Positions 1-8,878 are shown, counted from the stretch's first letter. The stretch: DNA of 43,244 bases from Acidobacteriota bacterium (GCA_028876655.1 JAGWRA010000024.1:1-43244); one strand, 5' to 3'. Translations and numbers: made by a program. Notes: generated by a model from the sequence alone, not told the origin.

Positions 1-2277
1 CACCCGGCCGTACTGCTGGAGATCAGCCGGCAGAGGGACAGCAACACCGTTCAGGTGGCCACCGCGGTTCACGCCGAAGTCCAGACCCTGGCCACCCAGC
101 TGCCCCACGACATTCGTCTCGAACCGTACTACGACCAGTCGGATCTGGTGACGCCAGCGATCGACAGCGTCCGTGACGCCGTCCTGCTCGGCATCGTCCT
201 CGCCTCGATCATCCTCGTGCTCTTCCTGCACGACTGGGGCTCGTCGCTGGTCGCCGGCCTGGTCATTCCGGTGACGCTGACCATCACCTTCATCGCGCTG
301 AAGCTGCTGGGGCAGAGTTTCAACCTGATGACGCTCGGCGGCCTAGCGGCCGCCGTCGGCCTCGTCATCGACGACGCGGTGGTGGTCGTCGAGAACATCG
401 TCCTGCACCGCGACGCCGGGCAGGGCCGGCTGGATGCCGTCAAGCGCGCTCTCGACGAGCTGACCGTGCCGCTCGTCGGCTCGACGGTGACGCCGGTCGT
501 CGTCTTCCTGCCGCTCATCGGCATCAGCGGCGTCGTGGGCGTGTTCTTCCGGGCGCTGGCGCTCACCCTGGGCGTCGCGCTGTTCACCTCGCTGGCCCTG
601 GCGCTCACCTGGACACCAACACTCAGCCAGTTCTTCATCCGCCGGCACGCCCGCGCCCAGGAACGGCCGCCGGCACGGACCCACGACGAGGAAGTACAGC
701 ACCTGCTGGCGGCCGAAGAAGCCTCGATGCGCGGCGTCTTCGGGCGCCTCATCCGGCGCTACGAGGTCTGGCTGCGCGGCGCACTCGCCCACCCGTGGTG
801 GCTGGCCGGCTTCAGCCTGCTGCTCGTCGTGCTGTCGTTTTTCTCGTACCGGGCGCTCGGGTCCGACCTGCTGCCGTCGATGGACGAGGGTGGCTTCGTC
901 TTCGACTACGTCATGCCGGCGGGCAGCTCGCTGACCGAAACCAACCGCGTGCTGACGCATGTCCTGCAGATCATCCACAGCATCCCGGAAGTGGAGAGCA
1001 CGTCTCGAAGGACGGGACTCCAGCTGGGGCTCGCGGCGGTCACCGAAACGAACACGGGTGACGTGTCTGTGAAGCTCAGGCCGGATCGCTCGCGGACCGT
1101 CGACGAGATCATTACCGAGGTACGGAGGCGGGTGCATCAATCGGAACCCGAACTCGACCTGGATTTCTACCAGGTGCTCGAGGACATGATTGGCGACCTG
1201 ACGGGCAATCCTGCCCCGATCGATCTGAGGCTGTTCTCAGAGGATCCTGCGCTGCTGCGCCGGATGGCCCCGCAGGTCGCCGAACGTATCAGCCAGATCG
1301 GTGGCGTCGTCGACGTCTTCAACGGCATCGGCAACACCATCAGCGGGCCGGCCGTCACCTTCCAGGTGAACCCGACCGTCGCGGCCCGGGCCGGGTTCAC
1401 GCCGCAGGAAGTGTCGACCGACGCCGGCGCCATCCTGATGGGCGACGTGGCTCCCACGCCCGTGGTCACGAACGATCGCGCCTACAACATCCGCGTCCGT
1501 TTTCCGGCTGCGAACCGCGCCTCGCTCGCCGCGATGCAAAACACCCTGCTGGTGAGCCAGAGCGGCCATACGGCCACGCTGGGCTCGCTGGCGACCGTGA
1601 CCGAGCAACCCGGCCAGACCGAGATCCTGCGCGACAACCTGCAGCGTGAAGTCGACGTGACGGCGAGGCTGGACGGGATGTCGCTGGGGACTGGTGTCGC
1701 GAAGGTGAAGAGGGCGCTGGCGGGCATGCACCTGCCCCCGGCGATCCGCGTCGAGTACGGCGGCCTGTACGCCCAGCAGCAACAGTCGTTCCGGGACCTG
1801 ACGCTGGTGCTGGCGCTGGCGATCGTCCTGGTCTTCGCCGTGCTCCTCGTCGAATTCGGAAGCTTCGCGGCGCCGATCGCCATCCTGGCATCCGCGCTGC
1901 TGTCGACAGCCGGCGTCTTCTTCGCCCTGCTGCTCACCGGCCTCACGTTCAACGTGACGTCGTTCATGGGCCTCATCATGGTCGTCGGCATCGTCGCCAA
2001 GAACGGCATCCTGCTGCTCGACGCCGATCACAAGTTCCGTGCGCTCGGCATGAGCGCGGAAGAAGCGATGGTACAGGCCGGACGCCGCCGCCTCCGGCCG
2101 ATCACGATGACCGCGCTCGCCGCCATCGCCGGCATGGCCCCGCTCGCCTTCGCCATCGGCTCGGGTTCTCAGATGCTGCAACCGCTCGCGGTGGCCGTCA
2201 TCGGCGGTATCCTGATCTCGATGGTTCTCTCGCTCATCATCACGCCCGCCGTGCACTACTACCTGACCAGGGCATGA
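1..2277 (+). CDS. Efflux RND transporter permease, 5'-truncated by the window edge
   Basis: This is the C-terminal 758 residues of an inner-membrane proton-driven RND pump; the family is usually about 1,030 residues, so the first quarter or so lies upstream. The frame is open from base 1. Seen in the sequence: the TM4 segment with the acidic pair in IDDAVVVVEN (about codon 123 of the fragment), a periplasmic porter/docking region, and a second transmembrane block near the end with VAKNGILLLD and RLRPITMTAL, both typical of AcrB/MdtB-type pumps. The motifs look more like general drug/solute pumps than the CusA metal subfamily, but the substrate cannot be told. The stop overlaps the next possible ATG in ATGA at 2274-2277, so the downstream gene is probably in the same operon. 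The matching fusion protein would lie outside the window. Confidence 0.93.
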   Translation, partial: HPAVLLEISRQRDSNTVQVATAVHAEVQTLATQLPHDIRLEPYYDQSDLVTPAIDSVRDAVLLGIVLASIILVLFLHDWGSSLVAGLVIPVTLTITFIALKLLGQSFNLMTLGGLAAAVGLVIDDAVVVVENIVLHRDAGQGRLDAVKRALDELTVPLVGSTVTPVVVFLPLIGISGVVGVFFRALALTLGVALFTSLALALTWTPTLSQFFIRRHARAQERPPARTHDEEVQHLLAAEEASMRGVFGRLIRRYEVWLRGALAHPWWLAGFSLLLVVLSFFSYRALGSDLLPSMDEGGFVFDYVMPAGSSLTETNRVLTHVLQIIHSIPEVESTSRRTGLQLGLAAVTETNTGDVSVKLRPDRSRTVDEIITEVRRRVHQSEPELDLDFYQVLEDMIGDLTGNPAPIDLRLFSEDPALLRRMAPQVAERISQIGGVVDVFNGIGNTISGPAVTFQVNPTVAARAGFTPQEVSTDAGAILMGDVAPTPVVTNDRAYNIRVRFPAANRASLAAMQNTLLVSQSGHTATLGSLATVTEQPGQTEILRDNLQREVDVTARLDGMSLGTGVAKVKRALAGMHLPPAIRVEYGGLYAQQQQSFRDLTLVLALAIVLVFAVLLVEFGSFAAPIAILASALLSTAGVFFALLLTGLTFNVTSFMGLIMVVGIVAKNGILLLDADHKFRALGMSAEEAMVQAGRRRLRPITMTALAAIAGMAPLAFAIGSGSQMLQPLAVAVIGGILISMVLSLIITPAVHYYLTRA

Positions 2278-3080
2278 GCGACGCTCCTTCCTTCCATACG
2301 GTCCCGCTCCGGGGTCCGGTGGCGGCCAGTGCGTCCCGGCCGCTCACTCGACGCGGCGTCCCCGTCGCTGCGGGACAGGAAGTCGAGAGGCAGGCGATGC
2401 GACGACACACACCCGATCTCGTGGTCTTCGATCTCAGTGGAACGACCGTGAAGGACCACGGGCAGGTGCCGGCCGCCTTTGCGGCAGCGTTCGCGCGCGC
2501 GGGCGTCCCACTGGGCGCCCACGAACTGAAGGCGGTCAGGGGCGCGACGAAGCGGCAGGCGGTCCTGAACCTGCTGCCGGCCGGGCCCGACCGGGCCGGG
2601 CGGGCCGAGCAGGTGTACACCGCCTTCCGCGAGGAACTGTGCACCCGCTACGCGCGTGGCGTGCAGCCCATCGCGGGCGCACGGAACACGTTCAGGTGGC
2701 TTCAGGACCGGCGTGTTCGTATCGCCCTGACGACCGGTTTCGATCGCGACATCACCAGCATGCTGCTTGCAGCGCTGGGCTGGACGACCGGTATCGCCGA
2801 TGCCATCGTCTGCGGCGACGACGTGGCGCAGGGGCGACCGGCGCCCGATCTGATCCTGCGCGCCATGTCGCTGACCGGCGTCGACGACGTGGGTGCGGTG
2901 GCCGCCGTCGGTGATACCGCGCTCGACCTGCGAGCCGGCTCACGGGCCGGCGTGCGATGGAACGTCGGCGTACTGAGTGGCGCGCACGATCGTGCCACGC
3001 TCGCCGCGGAGCCCCACACCCATCTGCTCGCGTCGGTCGCCGAGCTTCCCGAACTGTGGTCGGCCGACGACGTCGCGTGA
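2274..3080 (+). CDS. Phosphonatase-like HAD hydrolase
   Basis: A soluble HAD-superfamily hydrolase that resembles phosphonoacetaldehyde hydrolase-like proteins. HAD motif I is FDLSGTTVKD near residue 52, with the expected Asp nucleophile. The stretch GDTALDLRAGSRAG near the C-terminus is the motif IV metal-binding region followed by the usual small-domain end. The start is uncertain. ATG 2274 is coupled by ATGA to the RND stop, but it adds a 41-residue N-terminus with poorer third-position GC and no domain features. ATG 2397, preceded by AGAGGCAG, would give a 227-residue protein that begins right at the HAD fold, the normal layout for the family. The substrate is not predictable. Its link to the efflux genes is only positional. 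Confidence 0.85.
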   Translation: MSDAPSFHTVPLRGPVAASASRPLTRRGVPVAAGQEVERQAMRRHTPDLVVFDLSGTTVKDHGQVPAAFAAAFARAGVPLGAHELKAVRGATKRQAVLNLLPAGPDRAGRAEQVYTAFREELCTRYARGVQPIAGARNTFRWLQDRRVRIALTTGFDRDITSMLLAALGWTTGIADAIVCGDDVAQGRPAPDLILRAMSLTGVDDVGAVAAVGDTALDLRAGSRAGVRWNVGVLSGAHDRATLAAEPHTHLLASVAELPELWSADDVA

Positions 3081-3143
3081 TCCCGCCCTCGACGCGACGG
3101 CCGAGCTGGTGCGCGGCGCCGCCGCGGGCGGGGCCGGCTCAGC

Positions 3144-3171
3144 TTGACAACAACGACACGTGTCGTAGATC
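3144..3171 (+). promoter_or_regulatory. Self-repressed promoter of the BlaI-type repressor with palindromic operator
   Basis: A perfect -35 hexamer TTGACA (3144-3149) is followed after 16 nt by TAGATC (3166-3171). Between and touching them lies the perfect 14-bp palindrome ACGACACGTGTCGT (3153-3166). BlaI/MecI/CopY-family repressors bind dyads built on ACA-N2-TGT, and ACGACA-CG-TGTCGT fits that pattern exactly. Transcription would start around 3178, two bases before the ATG, so the repressor mRNA is probably leaderless. The hexamers and palindrome are seen directly; binding by the adjacent repressor is inferred. Confidence 0.75.
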
Positions 3172-3179
3172 CTCGGCCG

Positions 3180-3578
3180 ATGCCGAGAACGCCGGCGCTG
3201 CCTGGTGCGAACCTCGAGTACGCCGTGCTCGCGGCGCTGTCCGAGGCGCAGTGCGCCTCCGCACGCGATCTCCATCGCCTCGTCGGAGAACCTCGCGGGC
3301 TCGTCTACACGACCATCACGAACGTCCTCGAACGGCTCCGCCGGAAGCAACTCGTCACCCGCCGGCGTCAGGGGCGACGGTTCCTGTACTTCCCGCGTCA
3401 GTCCCGGGAGACGGTCGACCGCGCCCGCATCCGGGACGTGGTCGAACGCCTGCTGGTGCCCGAAGCCGGCACAGCCATGGCCGCGCTGGTCGACGTGGTC
3501 GAGGCCGTCGACCCACAGCTGCTCGACGAGCTGTCCCGTCGGGTGCAGTCGAAACGGAGGCAACGTCATGGACCGTGA
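3180..3578 (+). CDS. BlaI/MecI/CopY-family transcriptional repressor
   Basis: A 132-residue winged-helix DNA-binding protein. The N-terminal half carries the typical pattern of this family: an LEYAVLAAL helix, a DLHRLVG recognition segment, YTTITNVLERL, then the basic wing RRRQGRRFLYFP. The C-terminal part is a dimerisation helix ending in basic residues. ATG 3180 is preferred over the in-frame TTG at 3144, because the latter is the -35 box of the gene's own promoter. The gene overlaps the following M56-peptidase gene by 11 nt, the classic repressor/sensor-protease pairing (BlaI-BlaR1). It probably controls itself and the downstream ABC efflux genes. The inducer is unknown. Confidence 0.92.
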   Translation: MPRTPALPGANLEYAVLAALSEAQCASARDLHRLVGEPRGLVYTTITNVLERLRRKQLVTRRRQGRRFLYFPRQSRETVDRARIRDVVERLLVPEAGTAMAALVDVVEAVDPQLLDELSRRVQSKRRQRHGP

Positions 3579-4422
3579 GTTCGTCTTCAGCCTGCTCACG
3601 GTCCTGCTGGCGGGCGTGACGGTGCTGACGAGCGCCACCCTGGCGCCTCGCCCCCGCGCGGAGCCATCGGTCGAGGCGCGCGAGCGCCGCTGCTGGCGGG
3701 CCCTCTGGCGGCCGCTGATGCCGGCCACCCTGGTGGTCGCGGGACTCTGCGGATGGGTCGCCGTCGAGCCCGATCCCATGGAGCGGATGCCACGGCTGCT
3801 GATCCTCGCCGCGGTTCCCTTCTGCGCAATCTGGACGCGCGCCGTCTGGCGCGCCCTGGCCGGACTGGTCAGCGGTCCGGGCACCGCGGCGGCCGTGTCG
3901 CTCGGCTTCGTGCGGCCCGGGATTCTCGTCTCACCGGCGTTCGCCCGCGCCGTCGACGCCAGCGCGCTCCAGGCGGCCTGCGTGCACGAAGAGGCGCACG
4001 CGCGACATCACGACCCCATCCGACTCTGGCTGGCCCGGCTGGCGACCGATCTCCAATGGCCGTTGCCGGCTGCCCGCCGCCGCTTCGCGCAGTGGCGCCA
4101 GGCCCTCGAGCTGGCGCGGGACCAGGAGGCGCGCGGCCATGGCGCCGATGGCGCCGATCTGGCCGCGGCGGTTCTGGCCGCGGTCCGGCTGGAGGTGGTC
4201 GCCGCCGGCCCCGCGGCGTCACTGCACAACGTCTGCGAGGCCGAGTTCCTGACCGAACGGGTCGCCCGACTGCTGGCCCCCGTCGACGCCGAAGCCGGAC
4301 GCCGCTCGGAGACGCCGGCGACCGTCACGCTCCCGGCGCTGACCGCGATCTGGACGCTGGCCATCCTGATCGGCGCCACGTTCGGCGAGCGCGCGGTGCG
4401 GCTGCTGTTCCGGCTCGGCTGA
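3568..4422 (+). CDS. Short BlaR1-like M56 membrane metallopeptidase without a sensor domain
   Basis: A 284-residue inner-membrane protein with about four hydrophobic segments (residues 5-26, 50-66, 76-100, 258-277). It contains the zinc-protease motif HEEAH (residues 140-144) and a downstream ALELARDQEA stretch (E181) that matches the third-ligand region of M56 peptidases. GGAGG at 3556-3560 lies 7 nt before the ATG and fixes the start. In BlaR1/MecR1 the peptidase cleaves the partner BlaI repressor after an extracellular sensor binds ligand. Here the chain ends right after the last membrane helix, so there is no penicillin-binding sensor domain. Either a different signal or another protein triggers it, or the membrane segments sense directly. 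The pairing with BlaI is by position and family. Confidence 0.82.
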   Translation: MDREFVFSLLTVLLAGVTVLTSATLAPRPRAEPSVEARERRCWRALWRPLMPATLVVAGLCGWVAVEPDPMERMPRLLILAAVPFCAIWTRAVWRALAGLVSGPGTAAAVSLGFVRPGILVSPAFARAVDASALQAACVHEEAHARHHDPIRLWLARLATDLQWPLPAARRRFAQWRQALELARDQEARGHGADGADLAAAVLAAVRLEVVAAGPAASLHNVCEAEFLTERVARLLAPVDAEAGRRSETPATVTLPALTAIWTLAILIGATFGERAVRLLFRLG

Positions 4423-4427
4423 GCACG

Positions 4428-5162
4428 GTGAACCGCGTGGCAGACGCCCCCGATCGATCCGTCTGTGTCCGCTGTCGCGGCCTGGTCAAGAGCTACGGCA
4501 CTGGCGAGGCCCGCGTCATGGCCCTGCGTGGCGTCGATCTCGATGTGCGTTACGGCGAGCTGCTGATGATCGTCGGGCCGTCCGGGTGCGGCAAGACAAC
4601 GCTCGTCTCGGTCATCGCGGGCGTGCTCGACCGGGATGGCGGTCACTGCGAGGTGCTCGGCCGCGATTTCCAGCAGATGGACGAGAAGGCCCGCGCGCGA
4701 TTCCGCCGCGGGTCGCTCGGGTTCGTCTTCCAGCTGTTCAATCTCCTGCCCGCCCTGAATGCGATCGAGAACGTGTCCGTGCCGCTGCTGATTGCCGGCG
4801 TCGATCGCGAGCAGGCCGAACGCCGCGCGGAAGAGGCGCTGCGGGCCGTCGATCTCGGTGAACGCCTGCGCGCCCTGCCGGCCACGCTCAGCGGCGGACA
4901 GCAGCAGCGCATTGCCGTCGCTCGAGCCCTCGTACACCATCCGTCGCTCATCGTGTGCGACGAACCGACCAGCAACCTGGACCACGTCACCGGCCAGATG
5001 CTGATGGACCTCCTGCGGGGCGTCGCACGCAGCCCCGACAGAGCCCTTGTCGTCGTCACGCACGATCCCAGGATTTTCGGGTTCGCCGACCGCATCGCCC
5101 GGATGGATGATGGGCGGATCGTCGAGGTCGTCGACGGCGGACAGACGGAGACCCGGCCATGA
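4428..5162 (+). CDS. ABC transporter ATP-binding protein (MacB/LolD/DevA type)
   Basis: A 244-residue cytoplasmic ATPase subunit. Seen: Walker A GPSGCGKTT (residues 50-58), Q-loop Q102 in FQLFNLLPALNAIENV, signature LSGGQQQ (154-160), Walker B LIVCDE (174-179), and the H-loop in VVVTHDPR. The sequence around the Q-loop is typical of the MacB/LolD/DevA group, which powers export or envelope extraction through FtsX-like permeases. The start is GTG 4428, 5 nt after the previous stop; a second GTG at 4437 is possible. The stop overlaps the fusion-protein start in ATGA at 5159-5162, so these genes form one operon with the two that follow. Confidence 0.93.
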   Translation: MNRVADAPDRSVCVRCRGLVKSYGTGEARVMALRGVDLDVRYGELLMIVGPSGCGKTTLVSVIAGVLDRDGGHCEVLGRDFQQMDEKARARFRRGSLGFVFQLFNLLPALNAIENVSVPLLIAGVDREQAERRAEEALRAVDLGERLRALPATLSGGQQQRIAVARALVHHPSLIVCDEPTSNLDHVTGQMLMDLLRGVARSPDRALVVVTHDPRIFGFADRIARMDDGRIVEVVDGGQTETRP

Positions 5163-6169
5163 CCACCCTGATCCGCAAGTACTGGCTCGTCGCCCTGGCG
5201 TTGGCCGGCGCGACCGCCGCTGGAGCGATGGTGGTCGAGGGCAACCGTGCGCCGGCCGCGACCGCGCCCCTGTTTCAACCAGCCCGGGCGCCGTTCGCCT
5301 CCGCCATCTTCGGTGCAGGCCTCGTCGAGGCGAGCACGGAGAACATCGCCGTCGGCACGCCCGTCTCCGGCATCGTGACCGCCCTGTACGTGACCTGGGG
5401 CGAGCAGGTGCAGCAGGGGACGCCCCTCTTCAAGATCGACACCCGGGATCTCGAGGCGCAACTGCTTCCCGCCAGGGCCACGATCGCGCAGACTCGAGCC
5501 CAGCTGGGGACGGCCGAGGCGAGCGTCACCCAGGCGAAGCGCACGCTGGCCAAGGCCGAGCATCACTTCCGGGTCGGCGAGGATCTGGTGCCCGGGGTCT
5601 CCATCACCAGAGAGGACCTGGCGAACCGGAAGCTCGACGTCGCCATCGATCGGGCGGCGCTCGAGTCAGCCGACGCGCGAACGCGGCAGGTTCAGGCGCA
5701 GATCGCCTCGGCCCGGGCCCAGGTCCGGCGGATCGAGGCGGAGATCGGCATTCGCACCGTTCGTGCGCCGGTGGCCGGCAGGATTCTGCGCCTGCAGATC
5801 TTCCCCGGAGAATTCGCCCAGAGTGGCGTCCTCGCCACGCCCCTGATAGTGCTCGGCAACGACACCATCCTCCACGTGCGTGTCGACATCGACCAGAGCG
5901 ACGCCTGGAGATTCGCCCCCCGCGAGCCGGCGCTGGCGTACGTGCGGGGCAATGCGAACCTGAAGACGCCGCTGACCTACGTCCGGACGGACCCGTACGT
6001 GGTGCCGCAGGCCCTGCTCACCGGTGATGCGACACAGCGGACCGACACACGGGTCTTGCAGGTGATCTACCAGTTCAACCGATCCGCCCTGCACGTCTAC
6101 GTGGGACAGTTGCTGGACGTCTTCATCCAGGCGCCGGCTCCCGCGAGGGCCGGTGGCGGGAGGCCCTGA
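5159..6169 (+). CDS. HlyD-family periplasmic membrane-fusion protein of the ABC exporter
   Basis: A 336-residue adaptor with one N-terminal membrane anchor (WLVALALAGATAAGAMVV). It then has a barrel-sandwich half motif (VSGIVTALYVTWGEQVQQG, residues ~63-81), a long alpha-helical hairpin rich in A, Q, R and E (~100-195), the second half of the sandwich (VRAPVAGRILRLQIFPGE) and a beta-barrel segment. Such proteins bridge an inner-membrane transporter to a TolC-like outer-membrane channel. The ATGA overlap with the ATPase and the zero-gap junction with the permease (stop at 6167-6169, ATG at 6170) indicate translational coupling. The architecture resembles DevB of the DevBCA exporter. The exported substrate is unknown. 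Confidence 0.92.
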   Translation: MTTLIRKYWLVALALAGATAAGAMVVEGNRAPAATAPLFQPARAPFASAIFGAGLVEASTENIAVGTPVSGIVTALYVTWGEQVQQGTPLFKIDTRDLEAQLLPARATIAQTRAQLGTAEASVTQAKRTLAKAEHHFRVGEDLVPGVSITREDLANRKLDVAIDRAALESADARTRQVQAQIASARAQVRRIEAEIGIRTVRAPVAGRILRLQIFPGEFAQSGVLATPLIVLGNDTILHVRVDIDQSDAWRFAPREPALAYVRGNANLKTPLTYVRTDPYVVPQALLTGDATQRTDTRVLQVIYQFNRSALHVYVGQLLDVFIQAPAPARAGGGRP

Positions 6170-7366
6170 ATGCTGCGCGTCGCCGTCAGGATGCTGCTGG
6201 GAGATCGGGCGAAGTACGTCGGCCTGCTGTTCGGCATCAGCTTCACCTCGTTCCTCGTGACGTACGCCGGGTCGTACCTCGCCGGCTTCATGACCCGGGG
6301 GTTCGCGCTGGTCGCCGAGAACCCCTCCATCGACGTCTGGGTCATGGATCCCGCGATCGAGTCCACCCAGCTGACGACCGACATTCCGGACTCGGCGCTG
6401 TCCCGCGTGCGCAGCGTCAAGGGTGTGCGCTACGCCATGCCGCTGGCGCTGACCACCGTGAACGCACGGTTTCCCAACGGGCGATTCCAGTCGTTCCAAC
6501 TGATTGCGGTGGACGAAGCCAGCTTGTGCGGACTGCCGCCACTGCGGGACGGGGTCTCGCCGGCCGTCATGCGCACGCCGGATGCCGTGGTCGTCGATCC
6601 GGGCGGCACGTCGGGCAAGCTGCAGACCCCCAGCCTGGCGGCTGACCAATGGCCGTACGGGCCGCCTCGCCTGAGCGGGCCCACGCGATCGCTGCAGGCC
6701 GGGGATGAACTGCGCGTCAACGAACACCGCGTCGTCGTCAGAGGCCGTGTCGAGGCGCTGCCCCGCTACCCTCCCGAGCCGCTGATGTACACCACGCTCG
6801 CCAACGCGACCCGGATGCTGCCGCCCCGGCCGCATCTGCTGACCTTCGTCGTCGCCAGGGCGGCTCCAGGCGTGTCCCCCCGCAAGCTGGCCCGCCGCAT
6901 CGAGGCGCAAACGGGTCTGAAGGCGCGTTCCTCCGATGACTTCAAACGGGACACGGTCGACTGGCTGTTCGTCAACTCCGAAGACGTCGGCGACATCGGC
7001 TCGATGGTGTCCATCGCCATGCTGGTCGGGCTCGGCATGACGGGCGTCCTGCTCTACATGTTCACGACGGACAGCCTGAAGCAGTACGCGGTACTCAAGG
7101 CGATGGGCGCCGATTCGCGGCTGCTGCTCACCATGGTATTCGTGCAGTCGGGCCTCTGCGCCCTGCTGGGAACCGGCCTCGGGCTGGGCATGTGCGCCGT
7201 CGTGGGCCAGATTGCCATGGTCGAGTTCGACTTTCCATTCCGGATGATGTGGTTCACGCCGCTGATTGCGGCGATGCTCGTCATCTTCGTGGCCCTGGTG
7301 GCCGCTGCCGTCAGCGCCCGCCCCGTGCTGAAGCTCGAACCGGGCGTGGTGTTCGCCGGCAGATGA
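6170..7366 (+). CDS. FtsX/DevC-like ABC exporter permease
   Basis: A 398-residue inner-membrane protein. It has one N-terminal transmembrane helix (about residues 17-43), a large periplasmic domain, and three C-terminal helices (about 280-302, 322-345 and 362-388), with the FtsX signature region DSLKQYAVLKAMGADSRLLL before the second of them. This four-helix layout is that of MacB, LolC and DevC permeases that use ATP-driven movement of the periplasmic domain. It starts immediately after the stop of the fusion-protein gene. With the ATPase, the fusion protein and the TolC-like lipoprotein it makes a complete tripartite exporter. Confidence 0.92.
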   Translation: MLRVAVRMLLGDRAKYVGLLFGISFTSFLVTYAGSYLAGFMTRGFALVAENPSIDVWVMDPAIESTQLTTDIPDSALSRVRSVKGVRYAMPLALTTVNARFPNGRFQSFQLIAVDEASLCGLPPLRDGVSPAVMRTPDAVVVDPGGTSGKLQTPSLAADQWPYGPPRLSGPTRSLQAGDELRVNEHRVVVRGRVEALPRYPPEPLMYTTLANATRMLPPRPHLLTFVVARAAPGVSPRKLARRIEAQTGLKARSSDDFKRDTVDWLFVNSEDVGDIGSMVSIAMLVGLGMTGVLLYMFTTDSLKQYAVLKAMGADSRLLLTMVFVQSGLCALLGTGLGLGMCAVVGQIAMVEFDFPFRMMWFTPLIAAMLVIFVALVAAAVSARPVLKLEPGVVFAGR

Positions 7367-7409
7367 ATGCCCCGGCATGTGGTCCGGACTGATCGGGAGA
7401 GGCCCTGAC

Positions 7410-8810
7410 ATGCGTGCGGTTGCGAACGCAGCGGTTCTGATCGCGGCAGGGTGCGTCCTGGGCGGGTGTGCCACGCAGCACTACCGCGCGGCCCCCATCA
7501 TGCCGAGCGCGACGGCCGGTCAGTTCGAATCGCGGAGCCTCGCCGACGCAGGCTTCCGATCCTTCGAAGAACGGAGCCTCGGGCACGCAGGGGCCCCGCG
7601 GCCGCCGGACCGCTGGACCCTGCAGACGCTCTCGCTCGCAGCGCTGTACTTCAACCCTGCGCTGGATCTCGCGCGGGCCCGGGTCGCCATCGCCAAAGGG
7701 GCCGTCGTGACGGCGGGCGCCCGGCCCAATCCCGTACTCGACCTCACACCGGGCCTGCCGGCTCCGTATCTGCTGACCCAGGATCTGCTGTTCCTGGTCG
7801 AGACGGCTGGCAAGCGGGGCCTGCGCATTCAGGCGGCCCGGAGCCTCGACCAGGCGGCTCGATTCGATCTGGCGAACTCGGCCTGGACCGTCGTCATGGG
7901 CGTCCGCACGGCACTGCTGAACTACCTGGTGGCGTCTCGGCGCGTGGGCTTGCTCGAGACCCAGGAGAAGGCCAGGGCCGATCAGGTCGCCATCCTGGAA
8001 CAGATTCTGTCCGCCGGCGAGTCGACGCGCTTCGACGTCAACGTCGCCCGGATCGGGCAATTCAGGGCCGGCGTGGCCGTCCTCGCCGCCGAAGAGCAAC
8101 TGGTCGACGCCAGGTCGGTACTGGCGACGGCCATCGGCGTTCCGGCCACGGCGCTGGCTGGCGCCCGGTTCTCGTGGCCCGACATGGACTCGCCACCGTC
8201 CGCCGACTCCCTGTCCATCGATCGCGTGCGACGGGACGCGGTCCTCAATCGGTTGGACATCCGACGCGCGCTCGCGCAGTACGCGGCGGCGGAAGCCGAC
8301 CTGCACGCCGAGATCGCCAGGCAGGATCCGAACGTCCACCTCGGACCGGGGTACACGTACGAAGAGGGCCACTCCTACTTCACGCTGGGATTCTCGATTC
8401 CGCTGCCGGTCTTCAATCGAAACCGGGGGCCCATCGCCGAGGCCGAGGGACGCCGCCAGCAGGCTGCCGCAGCGTTCCTGCAGACGCAGGCGCAGGTGAT
8501 TGAGCGGAGCGAACAGGCGTATGCGGCGTACGCCGCCGCGCTCAGGACGCTCGCAGGGACAGAGTCGTCGTACCGGCTGCAGCGCGCGCAGCTGCAGGTG
8601 GTCCGGCACGACATCGCCGCCGGCACCGACGACCGGTTGAGCCTCGACTCCGCCGAGATTCAGGCCTCGGTCCTGGCCCTGACCCGGCTCGACGCGGTGG
8701 CCGGGGCGGAGCAGGCCCTCGGGAATCTGGAGGATGCGGTGCAGCAGCCTCTGGCGCCAGGTGAAGCATGGCTCGGCCGGCTGCCGTCCCCGTCTGATGC
8801 TGGTCGATGA
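7410..8810 (+). CDS. TolC-like outer-membrane efflux lipoprotein
   Basis: A 466-residue outer-membrane factor. The N-terminus is a lipoprotein signal with lipobox LGGC (Cys20), followed by two helical repeats typical of the TolC/OEP family (LARARVAIAKGAVVTAGARP and the later VYAAYAAALRTL-type helices). ATG 7410 is preferred over 7377 because GGGAGAGG lies about 8 nt upstream and the signal peptide begins there. It probably forms the outer-membrane exit for the adjacent ABC exporter and may also serve the upstream RND pump. The stop overlaps a possible ATG of the next gene in ATGA at 8807-8810. Confidence 0.92.
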   Translation: MRAVANAAVLIAAGCVLGGCATQHYRAAPIMPSATAGQFESRSLADAGFRSFEERSLGHAGAPRPPDRWTLQTLSLAALYFNPALDLARARVAIAKGAVVTAGARPNPVLDLTPGLPAPYLLTQDLLFLVETAGKRGLRIQAARSLDQAARFDLANSAWTVVMGVRTALLNYLVASRRVGLLETQEKARADQVAILEQILSAGESTRFDVNVARIGQFRAGVAVLAAEEQLVDARSVLATAIGVPATALAGARFSWPDMDSPPSADSLSIDRVRRDAVLNRLDIRRALAQYAAAEADLHAEIARQDPNVHLGPGYTYEEGHSYFTLGFSIPLPVFNRNRGPIAEAEGRRQQAAAAFLQTQAQVIERSEQAYAAYAAALRTLAGTESSYRLQRAQLQVVRHDIAAGTDDRLSLDSAEIQASVLALTRLDAVAGAEQALGNLEDAVQQPLAPGEAWLGRLPSPSDAGR

Positions 8811-8866
8811 CAAAGCCGGTCCACGCCGGGTCCTGCGGCCCTTGCGTGGCACCGACGGCCCTGGTG

Positions 8867-8872
8867 TACAGT
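8867..8872 (+). promoter_or_regulatory. Candidate -10 box 6 nt before the DUF1648 start
   Basis: TACAGT ends 6 nt before GTG 8879, so transcription would begin at the start codon itself. A poor -35 (TTGCGT, 8842-8847) lies 19 nt upstream. This is one of several -10/start-codon pairs with this spacing in the window. The hexamer is seen; function is inferred. Confidence 0.4.
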
Positions 8873-8878
8873 CCTCCC

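Noticed and set aside
3144-3182. TTG at 3144 as start of the BlaI repressor
   Set aside because: This base run is the -35 hexamer followed by the operator; the added residues are not part of the family fold.
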